Position numbers and translations under genes: made by a program
DNA from: Alloalcanivorax balearicus MACL04
GTDB lineage: Bacteria; Pseudomonadota; Gammaproteobacteria; Pseudomonadales; Alcanivoracaceae
Direction: 5' to 3'
DNA length: 64,000 nt
NCBI RefSeq assembly: GCF_025532145.1
Contig: NZ_ARXS01000005.1
Coordinates: forward strand, 167,967 to 231,966
The notes under the pieces: generated by a model
The model's database searches: none
Told to the model about the DNA's origin: nothing
Seen by the model: only the letters and a program-made list of their open reading frames with translations
Part shown: in pieces, positions 45,248 through 55,627 of the stretch
Numbering within the stretch: the stretch's first letter is position 1
Layout of the letters: every line of letters begins with the position of its first letter

Positions 45248-47131
45248 TCAAATACTCAGTTTGGCCGGCGGACGGGCACCGCGGCCGTAGACCATTTCCA
45301 CCATGGCGCGAGTGCCCACGATGGCGGTAAACATGGAGGAGAGGATGCCGATAAACAGCGTCACCGCGAACCCCTGCACAGAGCCGGTGCCGGCGGAGAA
45401 CAGGATCACCGCGACGATCATGGTGGTGATGTTGGCATCAAGAATGGTGCTGAACGCCTTGGCGTACCCTTCATCAATGGCTTGCCGTGGCCGCACGCCT
45501 TTTTTCAGTTCTTCCCGGATACGTTCATAGATCAGCACGTTGGCGTCCACCGCCATGCCCACCGTCAAGACGATACCGGCGATTCCCGGCAGGGTCAGAG
45601 TGGCACCGGGAATCAGCGACATGATGCCGACGATGATCAGCAGGTTACCGACCAGCGCCACATTGGCGAAGATACCGAACACCTTGTACCAGACCAGCAT
45701 GAACACCAGCACCAGGACCATGCCCAGCGCCATGGATTTGAGTCCGGACTCGATGTTTTCCGCCCCCAGGCTGGGGCCGATGGTGCGCTCTTCGATGATG
45801 GTCACCGGCGCCGCCAGGGAACCGGCGCGCAACAGCAGAGCCAGCTCGGACGCTTCCGCCGGGCTGTCCAGACCGGTAATCCGGAAGCGGCTGCCCAGGG
45901 TATCCTGGATAGTGGCCACGTTGATCACGTAACGGTCGGTGGTGCTTACCGGCACCTGCTCGGTTTCACCGTTTTCATTGGTGCGCGAGCTCATCTCGGT
46001 CTTGGTTTCGATGAACAGCACCGCCATCGGATTGCCGACGTTCTGTGACGTCACCCGCTGCATCCGGCGGGCGCCGGCGGAGTCCAGGGACACGTTCACC
46101 TGCGGGGTGCCGTTTTGTGGATCGAAGCCCATTTGCGCGTTGGTCACTTCGTCGCCGGTAGCGATCTTGGAGCGCTCCAGAATAACCGGGCGATCCCCCT
46201 GACTGCGGAAGGGGAAAATCTCGGTGCCCGGCGGTGCCACGCCGGTGGCGGCACGGCTGGCCGGGTAGTCCTGATTGACCAGGCGGAACTCCAGGGTGGC
46301 GGTACGGCCGAGAATACGGCGGGCCTGGGCCGCGTCCTGCACCCCGGGCAGCTGCACCACGATGCGGTCCGCCCCCTGCCGTTGCACCACCGGCTCGGCC
46401 ACACCCAACTCGTTTACCCGGTTATTCAGCGCGGTACGGTTCTGATCCACCGCGTAATCCTGCATTTCCTTGAGGGCGGTCGGGTTCAGGTTGAACACCA
46501 GCACCCGCTGCTCGGGATCGGAGTCCAGCGAGAATTCCGGCAACGCGTTACGCAGCAGAGTGCGGGCGGAATCGGCGTCTTCGGAGTTGGCGAACTGCAC
46601 GCGCAACTGCTGGCCATCTTGCTGCACGTCGCGGTAACGAATGCCTTCGTTTTTCAGCGACAGTTTGATCTGGCCGGCCCAGGCTTCCATGCGCTGGTTC
46701 ACCACCGCTTCCATATCCACTTGCAGCAGGAAATGCACACCACCGCGCAAATCCAGGCCCAGATTCATCGGCGAAGCACCAATGGCACGCAGCCATCCTG
46801 GAGTAGTGGGCGCCAGATTCAGGGCCACCACATAGTCATCGCCGAGGGAACCGGCCAGAAGCTCGCGGGCACGAAGCTGGCTGTCATTGTCAGTGAAGCG
46901 CACCAGCCAGGAGCCGCCATCAATCTGTTCACCGGGCCCATGTTCCAGACCCGCCTGATCCAATTGCCGTAACACGCGCTGGCTGGCACTGTCGGATACG
47001 GTTCCACCGGGCTTGGCGCTGCTGATCTGCACGGCCGGGGCGTCGGGGAACAGGTTGGGAAGAGCGTAAAGGCCGCAAACAAACAATACGGCCATGAGCA
47101 GGAAGAATTTCCAGCGCGGGTAGCGGGTCAT
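45248..47131 (-). CDS. secD: Protein-export membrane protein SecD
   Basis: The product has 627 residues from the ATG at 47131; nineteen codons upstream are in frame but not SecD-like. An N-terminal helix is followed by a large periplasmic domain with LGLDLRGGVHFLLQVD, the base/head subdomains and IVVQLPGVQDAAQARRILG. A C-terminal membrane block of five helices holds GIVLTVGMAVDANVLIYERI. It works with SecF and YajC. Operon order yajC-secD-secF is kept, with yajC ending 63 bp upstream. Confidence 0.96.
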   Translation of the reverse strand: MTRYPRWKFFLLMAVLFVCGLYALPNLFPDAPAVQISSAKPGGTVSDSASQRVLRQLDQAGLEHGPGEQIDGGSWLVRFTDNDSQLRARELLAGSLGDDYVVALNLAPTTPGWLRAIGASPMNLGLDLRGGVHFLLQVDMEAVVNQRMEAWAGQIKLSLKNEGIRYRDVQQDGQQLRVQFANSEDADSARTLLRNALPEFSLDSDPEQRVLVFNLNPTALKEMQDYAVDQNRTALNNRVNELGVAEPVVQRQGADRIVVQLPGVQDAAQARRILGRTATLEFRLVNQDYPASRAATGVAPPGTEIFPFRSQGDRPVILERSKIATGDEVTNAQMGFDPQNGTPQVNVSLDSAGARRMQRVTSQNVGNPMAVLFIETKTEMSSRTNENGETEQVPVSTTDRYVINVATIQDTLGSRFRITGLDSPAEASELALLLRAGSLAAPVTIIEERTIGPSLGAENIESGLKSMALGMVLVLVFMLVWYKVFGIFANVALVGNLLIIVGIMSLIPGATLTLPGIAGIVLTVGMAVDANVLIYERIREELKKGVRPRQAIDEGYAKAFSTILDANITTMIVAVILFSAGTGSVQGFAVTLFIGILSSMFTAIVGTRAMVEMVYGRGARPPAKLSI

Positions 47132-47194
47132 AATCGTCTTCCGGTATTGCCGGGAGGTGGCGGCCCGGAGCAACCGGGCCGGACACACCTCTTT

Positions 47195-47518
47195 TTATAT
47201 GGATTTGATGGTGCCCTTCGGCAACGTTGCCTGGACACTCTGTTTCTGCAATTTGATTTCCAGATTGTCGCTGATTTCCACCACGACGAATTCGTCAGTG
47301 ACTTTGGTCACCCGGCCGAGAATACCGCCGGCGGTCACCACCTCGTCACCTTTGTTCAGGTTCTGCACCAGATTACGGTGTTCCTTGGCGCGCTTCTGTT
47401 GCGGACGGATCAGGAAGAAATAGAACACCGCGATCATCACCACCAGCATGATCAGTTCGATGCCACCGCCCGGACCTCCGGCGGCTTGCGCATAAGCGGG
47501 CGAAATCAACCAGTTCAT
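47195..47518 (-). CDS. yajC: Preprotein translocase subunit YajC
   Basis: The product has 107 residues from the ATG at 47518; the open frame upstream overlaps tgt. It has one transmembrane helix (ELIMLVVMIAVFYFFLIRPQ) followed by the family KRAKEHRNLVQNLNKGDEV..GGI core and a small beta domain. It is an accessory of the SecDF complex. It lies between tgt and secD as usual. Confidence 0.95.
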   Translation of the reverse strand: MNWLISPAYAQAAGGPGGGIELIMLVVMIAVFYFFLIRPQQKRAKEHRNLVQNLNKGDEVVTAGGILGRVTKVTDEFVVVEISDNLEIKLQKQSVQATLPKGTIKSI

Positions 47519-47540
47519 CTCAATTCTCCACGTTTTCGTG

Positions 47541-48680
<1,140 letters not shown>

Positions 48681-48686
48681 TTATGT

Positions 48687-49715
48687 TCACACATCGGGCT
48701 GCCGTTCGATAAACATGGCATCGCCGTAACTGAAGAAGCGGTAGCCTTCACGGACCGCTTCCTGGTAAGCCGCCAGCACCCGTTCCCGACCGGCAAAAGC
48801 GCTGATCAGCATCAACAGGGTGGAACGGGGCAGGTGGAAGTTGGTGACCAGGGCCTCCACCTGACGAAAACGGTAGCCGGGATAGATGAAGATATCGGTT
48901 TCCGCTTCTCCCGAACTCAGAGCGCCGTCGGCACTGGCCGCTTCCAAGGCCCGCAACGCCGTGGTGCCCACCGCCACCACCCGGCCACCACGGGCCCGCG
49001 CAGCCAGCACCTGCTCCACCAGTGCCTCGCTGATACGGAAACGCTCGCTGTGCATGTGGTGCTCTTCCACCTTGTCCACGCGTACCGGCTGGAACGTGCC
49101 CGCGCCCACGTGCAGAGTGACGAAGCCGGTTTCCACACCCTGCCCCCGCAACTGCTCAATGAAGGCCTCATCGAAATGCAAACCGGCGGTGGGCGCCGCC
49201 ACCGCGCCCGGCTCCCGGGCGTACACGGTCTGATAACGCTGCAGGTCGGCGTCTTCGTCCGGACGGTCGATGTAAGGCGGCAGCGGCACGTGGCCAACGC
49301 GTTCCAGCGCATCCAGCACCTGCTCACAACCGGTGAACATCAGGTGGAACAACTCACCGCGCCGGCCGCGAACCTCCGCCGCCACACCCTGATCGAACTC
49401 CAGCCAACCGCCGGCCTTGGGCGACTTGGAAGCCCGCACATGGGCCAAGGCCTCGCGACCGCCGAGCAGCCGTTCGATCAGCACTTCCACCCGTCCACCG
49501 GTCTGCTTGCGGCCAAACAGACGAGCCGGAATCACCCGGGTGTCGTTGAACACCAGCAGATCACCAGGCTTCAGCCAGGCGGACAGATCCGGAAACCGGC
49601 CATGCCCCATCCCCGCCCCGGTCAGGGTCAGCAAGCGCGCATCGCGCCGCTGCGCCGGCGGATAGCGGGCGATCAGCTCGTCCGGTAAGTCAAAATCAAA
49701 GTCGTCGACTTGCAC
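48687..49715 (-). CDS. queA: S-adenosylmethionine:tRNA ribosyltransferase-isomerase
   Basis: The product has 342 residues. It adds the ribosyl part of SAM to preQ1 in tRNA to form epoxyqueuosine. [12 protein letters not shown] is the family N-terminus. The [13 protein letters not shown] motif, [12 protein letters not shown] and [19 protein letters not shown] are all present. It is the first gene of the queA-tgt-yajC-secD-secF run; 28 bp separate it from the RDD gene upstream. Confidence 0.96.
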   Translation of the reverse strand: MQVDDFDFDLPDELIARYPPAQRRDARLLTLTGAGMGHGRFPDLSAWLKPGDLLVFNDTRVIPARLFGRKQTGGRVEVLIERLLGGREALAHVRASKSPKAGGWLEFDQGVAAEVRGRRGELFHLMFTGCEQVLDALERVGHVPLPPYIDRPDEDADLQRYQTVYAREPGAVAAPTAGLHFDEAFIEQLRGQGVETGFVTLHVGAGTFQPVRVDKVEEHHMHSERFRISEALVEQVLAARARGGRVVAVGTTALRALEAASADGALSSGEAETDIFIYPGYRFRQVEALVTNFHLPRSTLLMLISAFAGRERVLAAYQEAVREGYRFFSYGDAMFIERQPDV

Positions 49716-49743
49716 GTATCACCCGTATTCAGCTCACATGTGT

Positions 49744-50220
49744 TCAGGAGCGACCTTTACCGTTTTTCGGTATTTCCACCGTGGCGGTGAGGGACAATCG
49801 GTCATGCAGAGTTTGGTGAGGGTGCACCAACACCACCAGGTAACCGGCCCCCAGCATCAGCCAGGACACACCAGCGGCGGCGAACCGGGCCAGGGTCTGC
49901 CAGAACCGCACCGGCCCGCCACGATAGTCACGTATTTGCAGCCGCCAGGCGCGCATTCCCAGAGTCTGACCGCCATGCAGCCAGAACCAGGCATAGAAGG
50001 CCCAGGTTTCCACCAGCAGCAGGGGGAACAGCACGCCCTTCAGCACCATCGGATCGGCGCGGGTAACACCGTTGATCTCCTGGGTCGGCAGCCCGGTGTG
50101 GTTATAAACGATGACGAAAATCCCGGCGGTTATGAACCATAACGCCAACACCAGAAAACCATCATAGACCAGCGCCATCAGCCGTTTGATCAGGCCCGCG
50201 GGTCTGGCATTTTCGATCAT
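49744..50220 (-). CDS. RDD-family membrane protein
   Basis: The product has 158 residues from the ATG at 50220, where homology starts (ARPAGLIKRLMALVYDGFLVLA). The frame stays open for another 162 bp into the hairpin repeats upstream and is not protein-like there. The R-x-x-A...D pattern in helix 1, a second helix near 70 and the QTLGMRAWRLQIRD segment before helix 3 mark the RDD family. The role is unknown; some RDD proteins act in ion transport. It is first of the queA/sec block on the minus strand. Confidence 0.85.
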   Translation of the reverse strand: MIENARPAGLIKRLMALVYDGFLVLALWFITAGIFVIVYNHTGLPTQEINGVTRADPMVLKGVLFPLLLVETWAFYAWFWLHGGQTLGMRAWRLQIRDYRGGPVRFWQTLARFAAAGVSWLMLGAGYLVVLVHPHQTLHDRLSLTATVEIPKNGKGRS

Positions 50221-50260
50221 CGCTGCTCCATTACGGGTTACCCTGACCATCTGCTCCCGG

Positions 50261-50397
50261 CGATTTTTGACGTCGCCCCGGCGACAGACCGCAGGGGGAC
50301 CATCATGGATGATGGTCACAAACAAATCGCCGGGAGCGATTTTTGACGTCGCCCCAGCGACGGCCCGGAGGGTGACCACCATGGACGGTGGTCACAA
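50261..50397. repeat. Tandem 76-bp hairpin repeat
   Basis: Two head-to-tail imperfect copies start at 50261 and 50337 with the shared block CGATTTTTGACGTCGCCCC. Each contains a hairpin: GACCATCAT-GG-ATGATGGTC (50298-50317) and GTGACCACC-ATGGAC-GGTGGTCAC (50372-50395). Paired differences keep each stem intact, so the secondary structure is selected. They lie in the 402-bp gap between the divergent RDD and DUF3541 genes. No gene lies in the gap. Confidence 0.75.
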
Positions 50398-50420
50398 AAA
50401 AGCCCGCTCGGCGCGGGCCT
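50396..50420 (-). terminator. Minus-facing terminator hairpin
   Basis: GCCCGC-TCGGC-GCGGGC (50402-50418) has six As on its left, so it reads as a terminator on the minus strand. No minus-strand gene ends just upstream. It sits in the leader of the RDD gene and could be an attenuator, or stop transcripts from tRNA-Leu. Confidence 0.55.
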
Positions 50421-50622
50421 TTCAAATCCTCGGCGGCGCGATCGGCTCGGCGACCGGCCCAAACGGCCGCTATTCTAGCAAACCCGGGACCTCCTGTCCC
50501 ACCAGAGCGAGGGCGCGGACCGGCGTCACAGCCCGTCATCGCGGTCATTGCGAGGAGGCACCGGGCGGCGGTACAAGGACCTTATAACCCCGATCACCGG
50601 GGTGCCATCCGGAGGGAGTCCC

Positions 50623-51798
50623 ATGTCCGGCTTCCGCCTGTACGCCCTGCTCATTCTTGTTGCCCTGTCTGCGCCTCTGGTCGGTCCGGCGGCGATCGTC
50701 GCCACTTCGACGCCTTCCTCCACGTCGTCCCTCGGCGAACAGATCCGGGATCACTATGAGACCGTGCTGCCCTCCCTGCCAGCGGACAAACAACGGCACT
50801 ACGCGCTGCGTCTGTACCGACTGACTGGTGATGACGCTTATCTGGCGCCAATTCGCGATGAGGTCCTGGCCATACTGCCGCGCTGGCAAAAGGCCATGCA
50901 GGCCCTTGACGACGCTGGCCAACGGCAGGCCCTGGCCAGCCAGATAGTGGATGATTACCGCGACGACACCCCGAAATACCAACGCCGCAAGGCCTTGCTG
51001 CGCCGCAGCGGGGAGCTCCCCTTCGCCAAGCAGCTGCTGTACCGCGTCAATCAGCTCGAGGAGTTGCATCTTGCCGGCGAGCCCCCGTTTCAGGACACCG
51101 GCCGCGCCCTGGCCTATCTCAGGGCATTCGACTTTCAGTCCTTCGTGCTCGATCCCGAGGTCATCAAGGTGTACTCGGCGCAGACCGCGAACCTGGTCTA
51201 CTACCTTTATCGGCTCGGGTTACAGGATTTGCGGGAACCCTACCAACAGGCGTTCCGGCGCGTCTATCCGCCCGGCACGCCACATCAAGGGCTGGATCTG
51301 CAGGAGAAAATCTACGGTATGACCCATCTGGTGATCGCCGCCAGCGGCTATTACCAGCATTCCGTGGCGCGCAAGGACTTTGGCTGGATTTTCGATTATT
51401 TCGAGCGCCGGGTCGACCACGTCATCCAAGGCACCAAGCCGGATGTGTATACCGAGATGGCGCTGTGTTTCCTGCTCGCGGAAGAGCCGGACAATCCGGC
51501 CATCGACAAGGTCAAAGCGGCTCTGGAGCGGGAGTTTGACGACGAGGCGGACATGATCCCGGCCACCGACGGCAGCACCGACCCCGCCCGCGGCGAACAC
51601 CGCAACACCCTGGTGGTGATGCTCTATTACTGGCCGGAGAGGTTGCACACGGGGCCGGACCTGTCTCCCGGGAAAACCCGGAAACCGGAAACGAAAACGC
51701 CGGGCTCGGCCCGGCGTTTTCCCGACGCTATCACGCCGTCAATTTGGTACCAGAGGCCGGACTTGAACCGGCACGCCCGCGAAGGCAACGGATTTTGA
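50623..51798 (+). CDS. DUF3541-family secreted protein with an abnormal 3' end
   Basis: The frame has 391 codons from the ATG at 50623, preceded by GGAGGGA. A signal peptide covers 1-~30. The body is alpha-helical (LPADKQRHYALRLYRLTGDDAYL, here ~48-70; LRAFDFQSFVLDPEVIKVYSAQ, ~166-187; KIYGMTHLVIAASGYYQ) and matches the DUF3541 family. The natural end is probably close to LVVMLYYWPERLHTGPDLS. Past this the frame runs through a perfect terminator (51694-51720) and stops inside the opposite-strand tRNA-Leu gene. Those last ~30 residues are unlikely to be real family sequence and suggest loss of the original stop codon. Confidence 0.7.
   Translation: MSGFRLYALLILVALSAPLVGPAAIVATSTPSSTSSLGEQIRDHYETVLPSLPADKQRHYALRLYRLTGDDAYLAPIRDEVLAILPRWQKAMQALDDAGQRQALASQIVDDYRDDTPKYQRRKALLRRSGELPFAKQLLYRVNQLEELHLAGEPPFQDTGRALAYLRAFDFQSFVLDPEVIKVYSAQTANLVYYLYRLGLQDLREPYQQAFRRVYPPGTPHQGLDLQEKIYGMTHLVIAASGYYQHSVARKDFGWIFDYFERRVDHVIQGTKPDVYTEMALCFLLAEEPDNPAIDKVKAALEREFDDEADMIPATDGSTDPARGEHRNTLVVMLYYWPERLHTGPDLSPGKTRKPETKTPGSARRFPDAITPSIWYQRPDLNRHAREGNGF
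51694..51720. terminator. Strong bidirectional terminator inside the DUF3541 reading frame
   Basis: AAAACGCCGGGC-TCG-GCCCGGCGTTTT is a perfect 12-bp stem with A- and T-rich flanks. It can end the plus-strand DUF3541 transcript and the minus-strand tRNA-Leu transcript. It lies 25 bp beyond the 3' end of the tRNA. Confidence 0.9.
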
Positions 51799-51831
51799 AT
51801 CCGTCGTGTCTACCAATTCCACCACTCTGGC
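51745..51831 (-). tRNA. tRNA-Leu (CAA anticodon)
   Basis: The 87-nt minus-strand sequence folds as a class II tRNA. The acceptor stem GCCAGAG pairs with CTCTGGT, the anticodon loop TTCAAAA carries CAA, a long variable arm follows, and the T-arm has GGTTCAAGTCC. A discriminator A and CCA are encoded. The 3' end of the DUF3541 frame overlaps it. Confidence 0.97.
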
Positions 51832-51922
51832 AAGGGATGGCAACAGCCTGCATCAGGCCATCGGCCGGCGAGTATACCAATCTCGCCGGACAATGCCAGC
51901 CATTATGCCGTGGATATTGTGG

Positions 51923-52984
51923 CTACCGCACCCGCAACAATAACCAGACGCCCAGCATCAGGCAGAGCACTGGCGGCAGGCCGGCGGCGAGCAGCGGCTC
52001 GGTGCGGAACACCAGGGAAAGGTGGCCAAAAAACTGCTGTCCGTAGTGGAATATCAGGCCGGCCACCACCCCGGCCGCCACCCGCAGCCCCATGGTCACT
52101 TCCCGCAACGGGCCGAAGACAAAGGAGATGGCGATCAGCACCATGCCGATGGTGGCGGCGGGCATCAGCAGTTTCTGCCAGAACGACAGCATATAGTCGG
52201 CGGTTTCCAGCCCCTGCCGCTTCAGGTAGGAAGCGTACTCTATCAGCTTGGCCATCCCCAGCCGCGCCGGGTCCAGCACCACGATACTGAGCAATTGCGG
52301 TTTGAGGCTGGTCTCCCAGACGTCGTGTTCCTCACGGTAGGTCTCGGTGCGCTCGCCCTGAAAACGGGTACCCTGCACGCCTTCCAGGGCCCAGGAATCA
52401 CCCTGGTAGATGGCCCGCTCCACATACAGGCTTTCCGCCAGCTTGTGCTCTTCGTCGAAGCGGTAACGGGTCAGGCCGTACAGCACGCCGTTGGGTTGCA
52501 CCGCGTTAATGTGGATGAACTCATCCCCTTCGCGGTGCCAATAGCCGTATTTGCTGCGGATGGTTTCACCCCCGCCTTCCTGCAACGAGCGATTGCTCTG
52601 CGCCACCTGCTCCGAGTACGGGGCCAGGTATTCCCCTACCGGCACTGACAGCAGCATCAGGAAGATCACCGGCCGCAGCACCATCCAGGCGATCCGCAAA
52701 GTGGATATGCCCGCGGCACGGATCACCGCCAGTTCGCCGTTATTGGCCATCAGCCCCAGACCGATCAGGGTCCCCAGCAGGATCGCCAACGGCAGGTACT
52801 CATTGAAACGGCGCGGCACCGTGGTGACCACGAATTGCAGCGCCTGCAACGCCTGATAGCCGCCACGCAGAAATTCCAGCTCGTAGACGAAACTGAACAG
52901 GCAGTCCAAGGCAATGATAATGCCGACGATGGCCAGGGACGGAATCAGCACCGCCCGCCAGAAATAGCCTCTCAGTAGTTTCAT
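51923..52984 (-). CDS. lptG: LPS export ABC transporter permease LptG
   Basis: The product has 353 residues from the ATG at 52984, which overlaps the lptF stop by 4 bp. LptG pairs with LptF and LptB to pull lipopolysaccharide out of the inner membrane. Three N-terminal helices (LLRGYFWRAVLIPSLAIVGI, ILLGTLIGLGLMANNGELAVIRAAGIS region) precede the periplasmic beta-jellyroll (~130-250). Three C-terminal helices contain FWQKLLMPAATIGMVLIAISFVFG, residues ~262-285. It is followed at 51831 by tRNA-Leu. Confidence 0.94.
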   Translation of the reverse strand: MKLLRGYFWRAVLIPSLAIVGIIIALDCLFSFVYELEFLRGGYQALQALQFVVTTVPRRFNEYLPLAILLGTLIGLGLMANNGELAVIRAAGISTLRIAWMVLRPVIFLMLLSVPVGEYLAPYSEQVAQSNRSLQEGGGETIRSKYGYWHREGDEFIHINAVQPNGVLYGLTRYRFDEEHKLAESLYVERAIYQGDSWALEGVQGTRFQGERTETYREEHDVWETSLKPQLLSIVVLDPARLGMAKLIEYASYLKRQGLETADYMLSFWQKLLMPAATIGMVLIAISFVFGPLREVTMGLRVAAGVVAGLIFHYGQQFFGHLSLVFRTEPLLAAGLPPVLCLMLGVWLLLRVR

Positions 52985-54111
52985 GTGCTCCTCCTGCGGC
53001 GCCACAACCGGTCGCCGTAATAAAGGAAGAACACCGCCACCGCGGCCAGCGCATGAATCCAGATCATCGAGTAATACCAGGGCCGCTCACCACCGGTATC
53101 CGCCATCCAGCTGCGCATGGTGAGCAACAAACCGACGTACAGCATGTACCCGATCACCGCCGGAATCATCCGTAGGAAACGCCCCTGGCGAGGGTTGACC
53201 TTGGCCAGCGGGATCGCCGCCAGGCACATAATCGGGACCGTCAATACCAGTGACCAGCGCCATTGCAACTCCGCCACCGCCTGATTATCCCCGGCGCTCT
53301 CCAGCAATTCGCCGGTGGTGCGCCCTCTTACCTTAGGCGGCCGGCTCGAGGTGTTTTCACTACCGATCCGGACCCGGGCCTTCTCGAACGCCACTTCCTG
53401 ATAATCCGCTTCACCGGGCTTGCCCTGGTATTGATAGCCGTCACGTAATTCCAGGTAGTTGATGCCGTTCTCGTCCTGCACCAACCGCCCGGTATGGGCC
53501 CACACGGTAAGTACGCGCCCGGCCTGGGAATCGTCAAACCGGGCATCGGCGACGAATACGTTCTCCAGATAGCCGTCCTCGCGATTAAGACTCTCCGCGT
53601 AGGTGGCCCGCTGGCTGCCATCCGAGCCGCGCACCAGGAACCGGCCCGGTGTCAGCAATTCCAGCACCGAACGGCCTTTTTGTTCCTCGAAGATACGGTT
53701 TACTTCGGCATCGCCCCGGGGCGTGACGTACAATGAGAACAGCGCCACCACGCTGACCGCCACCAACACCGGTACCACCAGTGAGCGGATGATCCGGCCG
53801 TGCCCCTGGCCTCCGGCCTGCAACACCACCATCTCGTTGTCCATGTGCATACGTCCCAGCACTAGCAACAGGGAGATGTACAAACTCAACGGCAGAATCA
53901 TTTGCAGGAATTCCGGCAGCCGGAACGCCATCACCAGAAACAGAGCGTCCGCCGCGATCTGACCGGCGGCGGCCTCTGCCAAATACTTGATAAAGCGACC
54001 ACTGACCAGCACCATCACCAAAATGAAGGTCACCAGCACCGTGGTCACGAATACCTGACGATTTATGTAGCGGTGTAGTATCAACGTTGGTCCCGCCCGC
54101 ACCTGTTCCAT
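52981..54111 (-). CDS. lptF: LPS export ABC transporter permease LptF
   Basis: LptF is the partner permease of LptG. It has helices near the N-terminus (QVFVTTVLVTFILVMVLVSG), the LVLGRMHMDNEMVVLQAGG loop, a periplasmic jellyroll (~145-255), and three C-terminal helices beginning ELQWRWSLVLTVPIMCLAAI. The start is uncertain: the ATG at 54111 gives 376 residues. A TTG at 54084, with GGGAC upstream, would start the protein at ILHRYI, the place where E. coli and Pseudomonas LptF begin. It is divergent from pepA, with 36 bp between the two starts. Confidence 0.92.
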   Translation of the reverse strand: MEQVRAGPTLILHRYINRQVFVTTVLVTFILVMVLVSGRFIKYLAEAAAGQIAADALFLVMAFRLPEFLQMILPLSLYISLLLVLGRMHMDNEMVVLQAGGQGHGRIIRSLVVPVLVAVSVVALFSLYVTPRGDAEVNRIFEEQKGRSVLELLTPGRFLVRGSDGSQRATYAESLNREDGYLENVFVADARFDDSQAGRVLTVWAHTGRLVQDENGINYLELRDGYQYQGKPGEADYQEVAFEKARVRIGSENTSSRPPKVRGRTTGELLESAGDNQAVAELQWRWSLVLTVPIMCLAAIPLAKVNPRQGRFLRMIPAVIGYMLYVGLLLTMRSWMADTGGERPWYYSMIWIHALAAVAVFFLYYGDRLWRRRRST

Positions 54112-54147
54112 CTTTGCAGTGTGCGGCATTGTAACTCAGGAGAGAGC

Positions 54148-55623
54148 ATGGAGTACGCAATTAGCCACTCGGCCCTGCCGAAACTGAAAGCAGATTGTCT
54201 GGTTCTGCCACTCGGTAGCGCTTCCACCCTGCCGGAGGCCCTTCCCGATGAGACCCGCGCATCGGTGCAGGCGTTCATCAAAACCGGGGATTTTTCCGGC
54301 AAACAGGGTCAGGTCAGCTGGTTGCACAATCCGCCGGGCGTCGCCGCCCGCCGTTTGCTGCTGGTGGGCTGCGGCGACAAGACCGAACTCGACGGCCAGG
54401 CCTGGCAGCGTCTGGTCACCGGCACCACCAGGCAATTGCTCGCTTCTCCGGTGAAGCAAGCGGTGTTGATGCTGGACACCGTCAACGTTGCCCGTGAGCT
54501 GGACTGGCGGGTGAGGGAAGGGGCCCGGGTAGCGGAAGAAGCCAGCTACCGGTTCGACGACTACCGCAGCAAACCGGCCAAGGCTGCCGCCCTGCGCAAG
54601 CTGACATTCTGGCATGCGCAACGCGATGCTGCCCTGCGCCAGGCCCTCAAGCAAGGCCGGGCCGTGGCCGCCGGCACCGCTCTGGCACGCGATCTGGGCA
54701 ATATGCCCCCCAACGACTGCTATCCGGAGTATCTGGCCGAACGCGCCAAGGCCCTGGGCAAGGAATACGACAAGCTGACGGTGAAGATCGTCACTCAGGC
54801 CCAGGCGGAGAAGATGGGCATGGGGGCTTTCCACGCGGTGGCCAAGGGCAGCACCCGGGAAGGATGCCTCATCGTGATGGAGTACAAGGGCGCCGCCGGC
54901 AAGCCGGTGTCCCTGGTCGGCAAGGGGATCACCTTCGATACCGGCGGTATCTCCCTGAAACCGGGCGCCAACATGGACGAAATGAAATACGACATGGGCG
55001 GCGCGGCGAGCGTTTTCGGTACCGTCAAAACCGTCTGTGAGCTGGGCCTTCCGATCCATCTCGTGGCCGTGGTGGCCGCGGCGGAAAACATGCCCGACGG
55101 CGGCGCCACCCGTCCCGGCGACATCGTCAAAACGCTGTCCGGACAAACCGTGGAAATCCTCAACACCGACGCCGAAGGCCGCCTGGTGCTGTGCGACGCC
55201 CTCACCTATGTGCAGCAGAAGTACAAGCCGCATACGGTCATCGACATCGCCACGCTCACCGGTGCCTGCGTGGTCGCTCTGGGCAGTCACGCCCAGGCGG
55301 TGTACGCCAACGACGATGTGCTGCGCGAATCACTGCTGGAAGCAGGCCAGGACACCGGCGACCGGGGCTGGCCGATGCCGCTGTGGGAGGACTATCAAAG
55401 CCAGTTGGACAGCCCGTTCGCCGACATGCAGAACATCGGCGGCCCTAAGGGCGGCTCGATCACCGCGGCCTGTTTCCTGCATCGTTTTGCCCGGGACGTG
55501 AATTGGGCGCATCTGGACATCGCCGGTACCGCCTGGATCAGCGGCGGCAAGGACAAGGGCTCCACCGGCCGTCCGGTACCGATGCTGACCCGCTATCTGA
55601 TCAATCTGGCCGGCAAGGGCTGA
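54148..55623 (+). CDS. pepA: Leucyl aminopeptidase (M17)
   Basis: The product has 491 residues from the ATG at 54148, with AGGAGAG upstream. It cleaves N-terminal residues from peptides with two metal ions, and in other species also binds DNA as PepA. The metal and active-site motifs are KGITFDTGGISLKPG (near 267-281), NTDAEGRLVLCDAL (the M17 signature) and the C-terminal GGKDKGSTGRPVPML. The N-terminal domain is complete. It is followed 4 bp later by holC. Confidence 0.96.
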   Translation: MEYAISHSALPKLKADCLVLPLGSASTLPEALPDETRASVQAFIKTGDFSGKQGQVSWLHNPPGVAARRLLLVGCGDKTELDGQAWQRLVTGTTRQLLASPVKQAVLMLDTVNVARELDWRVREGARVAEEASYRFDDYRSKPAKAAALRKLTFWHAQRDAALRQALKQGRAVAAGTALARDLGNMPPNDCYPEYLAERAKALGKEYDKLTVKIVTQAQAEKMGMGAFHAVAKGSTREGCLIVMEYKGAAGKPVSLVGKGITFDTGGISLKPGANMDEMKYDMGGAASVFGTVKTVCELGLPIHLVAVVAAAENMPDGGATRPGDIVKTLSGQTVEILNTDAEGRLVLCDALTYVQQKYKPHTVIDIATLTGACVVALGSHAQAVYANDDVLRESLLEAGQDTGDRGWPMPLWEDYQSQLDSPFADMQNIGGPKGGSITAACFLHRFARDVNWAHLDIAGTAWISGGKDKGSTGRPVPMLTRYLINLAGKG

Positions 55624-55627
55624 GACA

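Noticed and set aside
50186..50587. A plus-strand frame over the 76-bp hairpin repeats
   Set aside because: The frame is set by the repeat period and carries terminator sequence; no start signal.
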